Position numbers and translations under genes: made by a program. This document shows, piece by piece, positions 55,868 through 64,000 of a DNA stretch of 64,000 nt (positions within the stretch are counted from its first letter, which is position 1; the number at the start of each line of letters is the position of its first letter). The stretch is from Pseudomonas sp. B20(2017). GTDB taxonomy: Bacteria > Pseudomonadota > Gammaproteobacteria > Pseudomonadales > Pseudomonadaceae. The notes beneath the pieces are model-generated. The model saw only the letters and a list, made by a program, of their open reading frames with translations, made no database searches and had not been told where the DNA came from. The stretch lies in NCBI RefSeq assembly GCF_002113125.1, contig NZ_NEJP01000005.1:62001-126000 (forward strand). The letters run 5' to 3'.

Positions 55868-57103
55868 TCACTGCTGGGGTGATATTTCCGAATCAAAAAC
55901 GACAACAATCGTGCCGGAGTACTTGTTACCCCTGCCCGAGGTCAAAATGGTTTCGGTCCACTCTCTGGGAACTTCGAAATGCAGCGTTCCCTGCTGGCGG
56001 TCGATGTACTTGCCAGGCTGGAAGGTCACGGCGTTCAACTCTCCCGGTAAAAGCTCCTTGAGTCTTACCGGGTTACCGCTGACATCAGTCAATCCGCCAG
56101 GCAGGCTTACCTTGACTTGAAGGAGTGCAGCGGCGTTGTTGGCCTCATTGAACAGATAGCAATAGTTCGGGTTGTCCCGCGCGCACTCCAGATGCACCTT
56201 GAAGCGGGAGCTGGCGGATATATGGAACGTCTGGTCGCGGTAAAGTCGTGCGGGAGGCTTGCGGGTGTTCAACCAGGTTTGCCAGCCACCATCGGGTTCC
56301 AGCGCAATGCGATTGCCACCGGGCGGTAAATCGACTTTCAGGACGTGCTGCACATCCAGCACAAAATCCAGATTGAGAGCGGTGTCGTCCGAATCCATGA
56401 ACGGCCCCATCGTGAAGTCGGAGCTACCCCGACCGAGACTGTAGGTCAATGAACCGGTGTACAGCCCGGACGACATGCTCAAGGGGTTCGGCGTTCGCAG
56501 CTCATAGGCAATGTCGAGATGCTCGAACAACATGTGCCCTACATCGAACGCAGCGGTTTTGTTGCAACTCCCTTGTTCGGGCGTTTTCCAGAAGAACTGA
56601 TAGCTGCTGATACCGTAGTACCCAACGCCGCTGTACAGACATGGAGGGGGTGCATAAACCCAGGAATTGCCGGTCCAGAGTTTGCGGTGTGCCTCCAGGA
56701 CGTTGGACTCGCCGGTCAGTTCGGTGACCGGTTTACTCAGTTGAAATCTCGACCCTATTCCACTGATCCGCACTTCTACCGTACTCGTCTCCAGCGTCTC
56801 CTGGTTGGTGACCGTCAAACGTCGCCAGTCAGCAGGTACCTTCACCCAAACGCCGTTATCCGAGAAAAGCGGAGTGACCGTACTGAAACGAATCGGTACT
56901 TGAATACTGAACATTCTGTTGTCTTCGCATTCACTTGGAAAACTCGCGCAATACCCGCTGTTCGGCGTTTTATTGATGAATTCGTTTTTGTTCGGTTGCG
57001 ACGGATCCGGCTGGAACAATGCCCTGATCTCCTGATTCGCCGCCTGCGCCGATGACAGACTCAACACCATCAGAAAAACGGGCCAACAGGATGTTTTCTT
57101 CAT
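55868..57103 (-). CDS. CfaE/CblD-type pilus tip adhesin, first copy
   Basis: A 411-residue exported tip adhesin of the CfaE/CblD family. Signal peptide in residues 1-21 (SSAQAA). The two-domain layout is the same as the copy at 53282-54526, with YELRTPNPL, SSGLYTGSL, VLDVQHVLKVD and LPPGGNRIAL in equivalent places. The N-terminal half should carry the receptor-binding site, and it is where the two copies differ most. Start ATG 57103 lies three bases after the usher stop codon, so it is translated together with the usher. Confidence 0.87.
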   Translation of the reverse strand: MKKTSCWPVFLMVLSLSSAQAANQEIRALFQPDPSQPNKNEFINKTPNSGYCASFPSECEDNRMFSIQVPIRFSTVTPLFSDNGVWVKVPADWRRLTVTNQETLETSTVEVRISGIGSRFQLSKPVTELTGESNVLEAHRKLWTGNSWVYAPPPCLYSGVGYYGISSYQFFWKTPEQGSCNKTAAFDVGHMLFEHLDIAYELRTPNPLSMSSGLYTGSLTYSLGRGSSDFTMGPFMDSDDTALNLDFVLDVQHVLKVDLPPGGNRIALEPDGGWQTWLNTRKPPARLYRDQTFHISASSRFKVHLECARDNPNYCYLFNEANNAAALLQVKVSLPGGLTDVSGNPVRLKELLPGELNAVTFQPGKYIDRQQGTLHFEVPREWTETILTSGRGNKYSGTIVVVFDSEISPQQ

Positions 57104-57106
57104 CGT

Positions 57107-59626
57107 TCAACCCGCCTTCTGATCAGTGAACGTCGCATCGGCGAGGGTGTCTGGACTGCACCGCAAATCGCCGATCATCAACACATTGTTTTCCACCCGC
57201 CCTTGCTGAGGATCGAGGCGGAACTGGCACAGCAATTGATCGGCAAATCGCACTTCAAGCGTCGGCGAGCCGGCATTCATTTCCATGGAGAAAAACCCGT
57301 CGACCTCGCTCACGCCACGGCTGGCGTGGTTGATCACATGGTGTCCCTTGAGGGGCCGCCCCTGCGGATCGAGCAAACGTCCCAGCACCGTGAAGGTTTT
57401 CATCACCCGTACCTTGCGGTACTGCACACCGCCCTTGTTCAAGTGATAACGGGTGCGCGCCGGCTCGATGGTCGCCGCCGGTACATGGTTGCCGACGAAG
57501 TCAAAACTCACCGAACTGTTCTTGTAGGCCGTGATCGGAATGAAATTGCGCCCTGGTCTCAGCGCAGCGCTGCCGCCGCTCAAGTCATCGGCGCGCAGGG
57601 CGATGCCGTCGACGTCGGATTCGACATCCACGATCATTCCCGCACCCCGCCCCTGAGGCTGGCTGGTCATGACGATTGCCTGCCCACCGATGGCCACGGT
57701 GCTGTCAAGGTTCAAGCCACCGGTGTAATTGCCGTTGTAGGAAGAGCGCTGGACGAAGCCATCGCCATTGACGATATCGTTGCTAAAGCTCGCCTGACCG
57801 TTTACGCCAATCCCGTAGGTGTCGGTGAGTACCGTCGCCATCACGCTTTGCAGCACGTGATCATCAAAGTTTTTTCGATAACCGAGCGAACCGTTGTTGT
57901 CACGGCTGCCGTCGCGGGCTGTGCGCGTACCGATGCTGCCGGAAATCTGCTGGCCGGGGCCGCCCAAAGCGACGTTCAGGCTCAGGTCCACACCCCGGTT
58001 GCGTGCGTCACCGCTGCTGTAGCTGCCGGGCCGGTCGAACACTGACAGTCGCCAGTTGGAGTCGCTGCCCAACACCGTGGTGCGCTGGGTCCAGCCCAGA
58101 TCGACACCGACACCCTCAACGTTACCCTCGCTGTGGGATACCCGTGCGTTGAACGAGCTGTTGCGACTGACTCGATGGTTCAGCGCCAGCGAAGTATTGC
58201 TGGTCTGGCCGGTAAACACGTTGCGCTGACGGAGGCGGGTGCCGTCCGGCAGGGTGTCGTAAATGTCAGTGGTGTCCAGCCAGCTGCGGTTGTGACTGAC
58301 CACCAGACTGCCGGCGCCATAGTTGTAAAGGCCTTGCAGGTCGAGGCCAGTGCCGTGGTCTTCGGTTTGATAAAAATTGGCGAACATGCTGACGGTATTG
58401 GCGAGCGTCCAGTCGATGGACGTGCCGTATTGCAGTTTCTCGCGAACCTGACGTGCCGACAGCCCGAGAATCACTCGCGGATGTAGTAAATAATTGAGCG
58501 ACGCACCGGCCGTTGCATCGCCGCTGGCCTGTTTGTCCCAGTTGCTCAGCAGCTTGGTTTCCTGGCCGGCAAACAGGTTATAGCGCCAACGCTCGTCGGC
58601 GTTACGCCAGTTGTTCGGCTTGTAGACCAGTTCCTGAGTGGTCGAGGTGATCTGGCCATCCTCGACCAAGCGCACTTCCACCTCATAGATACCGCCGGGC
58701 AACGGTCGAGTGTCGAGGGTCTGCAAACCGGCAGGTACTGATTGGGTGTTGATCAGCAAACCGTCGCGAAAAATCTCCACCGACGCCTGACGGTTGGCGG
58801 TGACATAAATCGGATAGACGCTTGGATTCTGTAAATCGATGGCCAGACTGTCGGAGCTGCCATACATCAACCCCACCGTCGTATCCGGACTGTTGCCGAA
58901 CGAACGCGGCTGACGCGTAAGGCCTTCGGAAGTCGGAGTGAAATAACCCATGCGCAAAAAACTGCCTTGCAACTCTCGTTGGGTATGCATCTCATACACA
59001 GCGTGATAGAGCTGGTCGTCAGGCCCGCCAAGACGAGCCAGTTGCATATTGAAGGTCTGTGTCCAGTTGCCCAGACTGCCATTGGCCTCCAGGCCGAAAC
59101 GCCCGCCAAGATCCTGTTCCTGACCGCCATTGAGGTTGAGCTGGTTACGTACGATCAGACCGGTACTGCCGTCCTGAGGCTGCTCGTAATAACGCGGCGA
59201 TTCGCTATCGCGCTCGGCATTCTCGGTGATGATCGACACCAGCGAGTTTTCCAGGTTGTAGTGCACCGCGAGCATTTGCTCGGGGCATTGGCCACTGCAA
59301 CTCCCCAGCGCCACGCCGTGCTTGAGATAGCCCGCCCATTTTTCCCGCTCAGCGGCGCCAAAACGGTTGTCGCTGGTATCGGTAAATTCGAGCAGGGTGA
59401 TGCGATCATCGCGGGTCAACACAATCATCGCTTCGCCCAAGGGTTGCTGATCGAGCTCCACCCGAACAGCCAGGGGCACATCGAAAAAGTGCTCTTCGAA
59501 GTCTTTTGGCAAACCTTTGGCCTGTGCCAGCAAACTGCGCGGCGTTGTACCGGCAGATTCGGCGGCCGTTACAGCAGCACAAAACAGCAACGCAAGCGCA
59601 GTCGCGATGGGAGTCATCGGGAACAT
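57107..59626 (-). CDS. CS1/alpha-type outer-membrane fimbrial usher
   Basis: An 839-residue outer-membrane usher of the CooC/CfaC/TcfC kind. A signal peptide covers residues 1-22. An N-terminal periplasmic domain with a CxxxC pair (GSCSGQCPE) precedes the beta-barrel (about residues 160-650), and C-terminal domains contain GHHVINHASRGVSEVDGFF. It would translocate chaperone-bound subunits and anchor the fibre. The gene lies directly behind the major pilin and before the first adhesin, the classical order pilin-usher-adhesin. ATG 59626 is taken as start; ATG 59617 is possible. Confidence 0.87.
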   Translation of the reverse strand: MFPMTPIATALALLFCAAVTAAESAGTTPRSLLAQAKGLPKDFEEHFFDVPLAVRVELDQQPLGEAMIVLTRDDRITLLEFTDTSDNRFGAAEREKWAGYLKHGVALGSCSGQCPEQMLAVHYNLENSLVSIITENAERDSESPRYYEQPQDGSTGLIVRNQLNLNGGQEQDLGGRFGLEANGSLGNWTQTFNMQLARLGGPDDQLYHAVYEMHTQRELQGSFLRMGYFTPTSEGLTRQPRSFGNSPDTTVGLMYGSSDSLAIDLQNPSVYPIYVTANRQASVEIFRDGLLINTQSVPAGLQTLDTRPLPGGIYEVEVRLVEDGQITSTTQELVYKPNNWRNADERWRYNLFAGQETKLLSNWDKQASGDATAGASLNYLLHPRVILGLSARQVREKLQYGTSIDWTLANTVSMFANFYQTEDHGTGLDLQGLYNYGAGSLVVSHNRSWLDTTDIYDTLPDGTRLRQRNVFTGQTSNTSLALNHRVSRNSSFNARVSHSEGNVEGVGVDLGWTQRTTVLGSDSNWRLSVFDRPGSYSSGDARNRGVDLSLNVALGGPGQQISGSIGTRTARDGSRDNNGSLGYRKNFDDHVLQSVMATVLTDTYGIGVNGQASFSNDIVNGDGFVQRSSYNGNYTGGLNLDSTVAIGGQAIVMTSQPQGRGAGMIVDVESDVDGIALRADDLSGGSAALRPGRNFIPITAYKNSSVSFDFVGNHVPAATIEPARTRYHLNKGGVQYRKVRVMKTFTVLGRLLDPQGRPLKGHHVINHASRGVSEVDGFFSMEMNAGSPTLEVRFADQLLCQFRLDPQQGRVENNVLMIGDLRCSPDTLADATFTDQKAG

Positions 59627-59708
59627 GTAAACGAACTCTGAGTGCGAACGGAAAAAGCCCGGCCGACTGACAGATTCGTCAGCCTGCCGGTCTTTGTTAC
59701 ATCACGGG

Positions 59709-60206
59709 TTAGAGCGTGCTGCCGCCGGCCGGAGTGACCGCGTCGAACATCATGGTGACCGCACCGGTATAATCCCCCGGCGTGAAGTTGGTGCCTTTGG
59801 CAGTGATTCGCAACGGGGCACGGTAGTTCACGTCCGACTCGGCTTCACCGACAACCATTTGCGGGGTCTGGCTCAGCACGACGTTGTTGAACCGTACTTC
59901 CAGATCAATGGCGCTCGCACCGCCCACCAGTTTCGGTACGCCTTCCAGAGAGCCGTGAACCGAACCGTTGTTGTTGCGTACATCGAAGAAGCCTTCTACC
60001 GGTTTCATGGCGCCGGTGATCGGGCTGAAGCTCATGTCCTGATCCTTGTTGACCAGATCGGGATCAGTCGGCACGACGTAGAAGCCATTGGTCGGTACGT
60101 GAGCGACCAGGCTGATGGAGTGGCGGGCTTCACCGGCGGCAAAGACCGCGGACGAGCTCAGAGCCAGGGCAGCGAGAGAAGCGGTGATTGCGATTTTCTT
60201 GAACAT
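59709..60206 (-). CDS. CS1-type major fimbrial subunit
   Basis: A 165-residue pilin with a clear signal peptide (residues 1-23, cleavage after VFA). The family motif VPTNGFYVVPTDPDLVNKDQ follows the mature N-terminus, and the C-terminal strand TPGDYTGAVTMMFDAV contains the donor-strand-type pattern. It is the first gene of the operon and is likely the most abundant product. The ATG at 60206 has an AGGTACTGACCG leader; 83 bp separate it from the usher gene. Confidence 0.9.
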   Translation of the reverse strand: MFKKIAITASLAALALSSSAVFAAGEARHSISLVAHVPTNGFYVVPTDPDLVNKDQDMSFSPITGAMKPVEGFFDVRNNNGSVHGSLEGVPKLVGGASAIDLEVRFNNVVLSQTPQMVVGEAESDVNYRAPLRITAKGTNFTPGDYTGAVTMMFDAVTPAGGSTL

Positions 60207-60701
60207 CGGTCAGTACCTGTTTTCTTTTTAAAGGAATCGAAACATTGAAGTTCATGTCACACCGGCAGATAAGAACCAAAACATGAAAGTTCAACGACGG
60301 CGGTATGATCGACCCTTGTTCAAAGAATGTAAGCAGGCAACTTCCCACGAGCGCGTAGTTCAACAACCTCGTGACACGAAAGAAAAAACATCAAAAAATC
60401 AAAATATATAAAAGTAGCTGTAAGGCATTCCCTACCTACAGTTATTCATAAAAAACGTTACAGCAGTTTCGACAATGACAGTCAGCACTTTCTAATCTTT
60501 TTAGAATATAAGCTCAAGCATTAATAGAGTGATAGCTTTAACTTTTCGGTTATTCCTGTCTCGATCAACAAGGCACGGCGGTCCCTCCATCCGCGCGCCT
60601 TGCCCGCCGTTGACCACTCGTCAGCTCTGCGGCAAAAAGCCCTTGCCCAGCCGTAAAGATATATCTTAAGTTGTATCTAAACACGACGAGAGAAGAGTGA
60701 A
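60207..60701. other. AT-rich intergenic region upstream of the fimbrial operon
   Basis: About 495 bp with no supported gene. The centre (60370-60540) is markedly AT-rich. It contains TTCTAA-tcttt-TTAGAA at 60490-60506. It must hold the fimbrial promoter and the promoter of the PadR-type regulator. I saw no clear invertible element or homopolymeric tract. Confidence 0.5.
60657..60680 (+). promoter_or_regulatory. candidate operator upstream of the PadR-type regulator
   Basis: Perfect palindrome AGATATATCT (60657-60666) followed by TAAGTTGTATCTAA, giving two TATCT-A repeats. It lies 22-45 bp before the regulator start and is a plausible autoregulatory site of a YqjI-like repressor. Confidence 0.45.
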
Positions 60702-61277
60702 ATGAGAGACCATCATTCCCCCCACCGCGATCACGGCGACAGCCGTGACGGCTTCGAAAAACGCCACGGTCGCGAGCGCGGCGGGCGCGGCCCACGGGTG
60801 TTCGCCCCGGGCGATCTGAAATTGTTGCTGCTCGCCCTGATCGCCGAACAACCGTGCCACGGCTACGACCTGATCCGCCAGATCGAAACCATGTTCGACG
60901 GCGCCTACAGTCCCAGCCCCGGCGTGATCTACCCGACCCTGACATTTCTCGAAGAAAGCGAAATGATCACCGGCGATGCCGAGGGTGGCAAAAAGCGCTA
61001 CGCGGTGACCGATGCCGGCCGCCAATCCCTCAGCGAACAAGCGGTGGCGCTGGACGGCGTGCGCATGCGCATCGACGTCAGCAAGCGCTCGCTGCGCGGC
61101 CATGACCGGCCGCCGGAAATTCATGAAGCGGTACACAACCTGCGTCATGCCTTGCAGATGCACCACGGGCGCTGGAGCCCGGAAGAAATCCTGCGGGTGC
61201 GCGACCTGCTAAACGACACCGCCAAAGCCATCGTCGACGGCCCCGCCGTTCAATCTGCCCCGGAGAAAGCCGAATGA
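60702..61277 (+). CDS. YqjI-like PadR-family metal-responsive regulator
   Basis: A 191-residue PadR-type winged-helix regulator. A histidine-rich N-terminal extension (residues 3-23: HHSPHRDHGD and RHGRERGG) resembles the metal-binding extension of E. coli YqjI, which responds to nickel and represses yqjH. The PadR core begins near residue 30 with LKLLLLALIAEQPCHGYDLIRQIE and ends with the conserved SPSPGVIYPTLTFLEE. Its stop codon overlaps the following siderophore-interacting protein gene by four bases, the same pairing as yqjI-yqjH. Metal specificity is inferred by analogy. Confidence 0.87.
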   Translation: MRDHHSPHRDHGDSRDGFEKRHGRERGGRGPRVFAPGDLKLLLLALIAEQPCHGYDLIRQIETMFDGAYSPSPGVIYPTLTFLEESEMITGDAEGGKKRYAVTDAGRQSLSEQAVALDGVRMRIDVSKRSLRGHDRPPEIHEAVHNLRHALQMHHGRWSPEEILRVRDLLNDTAKAIVDGPAVQSAPEKAE

Positions 61278-62059
61278 CTGAAGTCCAGAGCCAAACCATT
61301 CACCGCGTCATGCATGAAATCAAACGTCGTCGCCTGGAAGTGTTGCGGGTGGTCGACCTGACGCCGCGCATGCGCCGCATCACCCTCGGCGGGCCGGAAC
61401 TGGCCGGGTTCATCAGCCTGGGCACCGACGATCACGTCAAACTGCTGTTCCCGCAGAACGCCGAACAGGCCGCCGCGCTGGAAACCCTGGTGCTCGGCGC
61501 CGGCAAGAGCGATGTACCAATGCCCGAAATGCGCGACTACACCCCGCGCCGCTACGACCTCGACAAGCTTGAACTGGACATCGATTTCGTCCTGCACGGC
61601 GACGGCCCTGCCTCGACCTGGGCCGAGCAGGCCAAACCGGGTCAGTTCCTGCACATCGGCGGCCCGCGTGGCTCGATGATCGTGCCGGACATCTTCGACA
61701 GCTACCTGCTGATCGGCGATGAAACCGCCCTGCCCGCCATCGCCCGCCGTCTCGAAGGTCTGCCGGCCAATCGCAAGGCGCTGGTGGTGATCGAAGTGGA
61801 AAACGGCAAGGAGCAGCAAACCCTGGAGAGTGCGGCGCAGGTCAATGTGATCTGGGTGCTGCGCGAAGGCGGCAAAGACAATTTGCTGGCCACCATCAAA
61901 CAGTTGCAGGTGCCCAAGGGCAATCTGTATGCGTGGGTGGCGACGGAAACGAAAGTCTCGCGGCAGATCCGCCGGGTGCTGCTCGATGAGCACGGGCTGG
62001 ATGAGCAGTTCGTCAAAGCCGTCGGTTACTGGCGCGCCGAAGGCTCCGTAGAAGAGTGA
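61274..62059 (+). CDS. Siderophore-interacting FAD-binding reductase (YqjH-like)
   Basis: A 261-residue flavoprotein of the siderophore-interacting protein family (YqjH/ViuB), expected to reduce ferric siderophores in the cytoplasm using NAD(P)H. FAD-binding motif RDYTPRRYD lies near residue 92-100, the HIGGPRGS loop near residue 133, the NAD(P)H motif GDETALPAI near residue 153 and the C-terminal GYWRAEG near residue 253. The ATG at 61274 overlaps the regulator gene, and control by the PadR protein is likely. It is convergent with the Pr6Pr gene. Confidence 0.92.
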   Translation: MTEVQSQTIHRVMHEIKRRRLEVLRVVDLTPRMRRITLGGPELAGFISLGTDDHVKLLFPQNAEQAAALETLVLGAGKSDVPMPEMRDYTPRRYDLDKLELDIDFVLHGDGPASTWAEQAKPGQFLHIGGPRGSMIVPDIFDSYLLIGDETALPAIARRLEGLPANRKALVVIEVENGKEQQTLESAAQVNVIWVLREGGKDNLLATIKQLQVPKGNLYAWVATETKVSRQIRRVLLDEHGLDEQFVKAVGYWRAEGSVEE

Positions 62060-62076
62060 AACGAGCGGCGGCGCTG

Positions 62077-62715
62077 CTAAAGGCGCCGCCCCTGCCAGCG
62101 ATCCATCCCGATCACCAGCAACGCAATCAGCACAAACCCCAGCAGAATCCCCCCGGCGTTGACGAACACCTGTGGATAACCCAGCAGCGCCACGTCAATG
62201 AACGGATAGGCGTAAGCCCCCAGCAGATGCCCTCGCAACAACGCATAGGCGAAGTACACCAGCGGATAGATCAGCCACAACGGCAAATGCTTCAGACGCA
62301 AAGTGCCCTTCGGCACGCACAACCACCAATAAGCCAGAAACAGCAACGGCATCACGTCGTGCAGCAATTCGTCAGCGATAAACTGCCAGCCCTGCGGATG
62401 CCACAAATGCCGCAACAAAATGCTGTAGGCCAAGCCGACCACGGCAATGCTGACGGCAATCCCGCTACTGACCCAAGGTTGCAGAAACCAGCGGCGCGCA
62501 GCGGATTCGCGATCGGTCACCGCGCAGGTCAGCACCACCGCCACCAGGGTGTTGGTGATCACGGTGAAGTAACTGAAGAAACTCACCAGCCCGCCCAGCA
62601 GGCTGGCACCGACGCTCAGGCGTGCGAAGAAAATCAGGTACAGCTGAATCCCCAGCCCGGCCCACCCCAGCACCGCGGCCGAAGTGATCAGGCGTCGCCG
62701 AAGCACGGCATTCAT
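62077..62715 (-). CDS. Pr6Pr-family membrane protein
   Basis: A 212-residue inner-membrane protein with six hydrophobic helices. The phrases FFSYFTVITNTL and HDVMPLLFLAYWW with conserved LLRG and YPFIDV are typical of the Pr6Pr (FAR-17a/AIG1-like) family. Function is unknown. It starts one base after the VF530-family gene stop codon, so the two are probably cotranscribed. Confidence 0.87.
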   Translation of the reverse strand: MNAVLRRRLITSAAVLGWAGLGIQLYLIFFARLSVGASLLGGLVSFFSYFTVITNTLVAVVLTCAVTDRESAARRWFLQPWVSSGIAVSIAVVGLAYSILLRHLWHPQGWQFIADELLHDVMPLLFLAYWWLCVPKGTLRLKHLPLWLIYPLVYFAYALLRGHLLGAYAYPFIDVALLGYPQVFVNAGGILLGFVLIALLVIGMDRWQGRRL

Positions 62716-62716
62716 C

Positions 62717-62947
62717 TCAGAGCGGACGCTTGGTGCGCATCAGCTTCACGTACAGCCGCTCGACCTTTTCCCGCGCCCATGGCGTCTTGCGCAAGAAGGT
62801 CAGGCTCGACTTGATGGTCGGATCGCTCTTGAAGCAACGGATGTCGATGCGCTCGGCCAGGCCCGACCATTCGTAGTGGGTTACCAGCGCATTGAGGATC
62901 TGTTCGAGGGTCACGCCGTGCAGCGGATCGGGATTGTGGTCGTTCAT
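62717..62947 (-). CDS. VF530-family small DNA-binding protein
   Basis: A 76-residue protein of the VF530 family (DUF2132). Family motifs [32 protein letters not shown] are present, and the protein is close to the usual length. Structures in this family show a helical fold that was proposed to bind DNA. It is upstream of the Pr6Pr membrane protein gene. Role not known. Confidence 0.9.
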   Translation of the reverse strand: MNDHNPDPLHGVTLEQILNALVTHYEWSGLAERIDIRCFKSDPTIKSSLTFLRKTPWAREKVERLYVKLMRTKRPL

Positions 62948-63247
62948 GCCGGGCCTTTGGGCGAAGTGAAAATGCAGAAGCCGCGCACCTTAGCCGAGGG
63001 CATGGGCGGGTGGAAGGCCTTGGGTTAAATGTAGGCCAACCGGAGAAGATCGCAGCCTGCGCCATCGCCCGCAATGCGCTGTATTGCCGCACTGTTACCG
63101 AATCCGAAAGGGTTCATGTCTGCAAAAGCACTTTGTGTTTTTGTAACAGGACATTATCCTGCCGCCCTTCTGCTGAATCGCTTCACTGCCTGCGTCAAAT
63201 CGTAGCGGCCAGCTTATCCCCCAAAAAGATCAAGAAAGACCTATTCA
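62948..63247. other. Intergenic region before the OprB gene
   Basis: About 300 bp without a supported gene. It contains GAGAAGATCGCAGCCTGCG at about 63042-63060, which resembles a fragment of another dispersed Pseudomonas repeat. It should include the porin promoter; no clear regulatory site was recognised. Confidence 0.45.
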
Positions 63248-64000
63248 ATGCCCGATTTTCCGTTCTCCCGAGACAGCGCTATCTCAACCCTGCGCCTGAT
63301 CGGCGGCTGCACCGCCCTTGGCCTCGCCACCTGCACCCAGGCCGCCTCGGCCTTCGACAGTGAATCACCGTGGATGCTCGGTGACTGGAACGGCACCCGC
63401 AGCGAACTCGCGGCAAAAGGTATCGACTTCAAACTCGACTACACCGGCGAAATGGGCAGCAACCTGCACGGCGGCTATGACCACGACCGCACCGCGCGCT
63501 ACAGCGATCAATGGGGCCTCGGCACTCATCTGGATCTGCAAAAACTGCTGGGCTGGAACGACGCAGAATTCCAGTTGACCGTGACCAAGCGCAGCGGCAA
63601 CAACATCAGCAACGACCGCATCAACGACCCGCGCGTCGGTGGCTTCACCTCGGCCCAGGAAGTCTGGGGCCGTGGACAGACCACCCGCCTGACGCAGATG
63701 TGGTATCAGCAGAAATTCTTCGACCAGAAGCTCGATATCAAGGTCGGTCGCTTTGGCGAAGGCGAAGACTTCAACAGCTTCCCGTGCGACTTTCAGAACC
63801 TGGCGTTCTGCGGCTCGCAGGTCGGCAACTGGGTCGGTGGCATCTGGTACAACTGGCCGGTCAGCCAATGGGCGCTGCGCGTCAAATATCACCTGACGCC
63901 GGAGTTGTACGCGCAAGTCGGCGCCTATGAACAGAACCCGTCGAACCTCGATCGCGGCAACGGCTTCAAGCTCAGCGGCAGCGGCACCCAGGGCGCGATC
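63248..64000 (+). CDS. oprB: OprB-family carbohydrate-selective porin, C-terminus cut by window edge
   Basis: The first 251 residues of an outer-membrane porin. A signal peptide covers about residues 1-36 (TALGLATCTQAASA). The mature part begins FDSESPWMLGDWNGTRSELAAKGID, the hallmark of OprB porins that take up glucose and related sugars. Alternating beta-strands with aromatic girdle residues follow (WYQQKFF, DIKVGRFGEGEDF). The reading frame stays open to the window end. Start ATG 63248 lies after a weak AAGAAAG ribosome binding site. Whether the neighbours are the glucose genes cannot be seen. Confidence 0.9.
   Translation, partial: MPDFPFSRDSAISTLRLIGGCTALGLATCTQAASAFDSESPWMLGDWNGTRSELAAKGIDFKLDYTGEMGSNLHGGYDHDRTARYSDQWGLGTHLDLQKLLGWNDAEFQLTVTKRSGNNISNDRINDPRVGGFTSAQEVWGRGQTTRLTQMWYQQKFFDQKLDIKVGRFGEGEDFNSFPCDFQNLAFCGSQVGNWVGGIWYNWPVSQWALRVKYHLTPELYAQVGAYEQNPSNLDRGNGFKLSGSGTQGAI

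Noticed and set aside
60490..60506. TTCTAA-tcttt-TTAGAA as an invertible phase-variation repeat for the fimbrial operon
   Set aside because: Arms are only 6 bp with a 5-bp loop, and no recombinase gene is near; too weak for a switch.

Overview
The window looks like chromosome from a fluorescens-group Pseudomonas. Three things point there: high-GC coding with strong GC3 bias, the abundant Pseudomonas REP/REPIN elements (core GTGGGAGCGAGCTTGCTCGC), and gene neighbourhoods typical of the genus (bfd-bfrB, argF followed by an ABC ATPase, glpFKRD, aatJQMP-aauSR). The assignment rests on remembered family features and not on a search.

Layout. 1-7.3 kb: iron and redox housekeeping. This holds a cut peroxiredoxin, bfd and bfrB, the CGFS glutaredoxin grxD, a cytoplasmic molybdopterin oxidoreductase, then argF overlapping an ABC ATPase. 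7.3-8.7 kb: a PhzF-like protein and YbaK. 8.8-14.3 kb: the glycerol regulon glpF-glpK-glpR-glpD, with a 143-bp hairpin element before glpR and GlpR-like operators at glpF and glpD. 14.3-21.7 kb: acidic amino acid uptake. The transporter aatJQMP sits behind a -24/-12 (sigma-54) promoter with two TTCGG-N4-CCGAA sites, followed by its sensor-regulator pair aauSR and a glpM-like gene. 21.7-29.1 kb: an AT-rich orphan secreted protein, a secreted alpha/beta hydrolase and a 1,850-residue dermonecrotic-toxin-like (DUF6543-type) protein. 29.1-39.4 kb: metE/metR, a GNAT-LysE pair, a Nudix protein, an APC permease-nitrilase pair facing a LuxR-type regulator, and an FMN-dependent glutamate-synthase-like protein. 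39.3-44.5 kb: three membrane proteins of O-antigen-glucosylation type (GT39, GtrA, GtrII-like) and a ProY-like permease. 45-53.3 kb: a class A penicillin-binding-like protein and a 1,652-residue toxin-like protein with leucine-rich repeats and a C-terminal NEL-type E3 ubiquitin ligase domain. 53.3-60.2 kb: a six-gene CS1/alpha-type chaperone-usher fimbrial operon with two tip-adhesin paralogues and two pilins. 60.7-64 kb: a YqjI-like PadR regulator with a siderophore-interacting reductase, a Pr6Pr membrane protein with a VF530 protein, and the start of an OprB porin.

The most interesting content is host-interaction hardware. The two giant toxin-like proteins share a hydrophobic segment followed by a small beta-like module, but carry different C-termini: an unassigned conserved block in one, and LRR plus NEL ligase in the other. 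The fimbrial operon carries a duplicated adhesin. No tRNA, rRNA, CRISPR array, transposase or prophage gene was seen.
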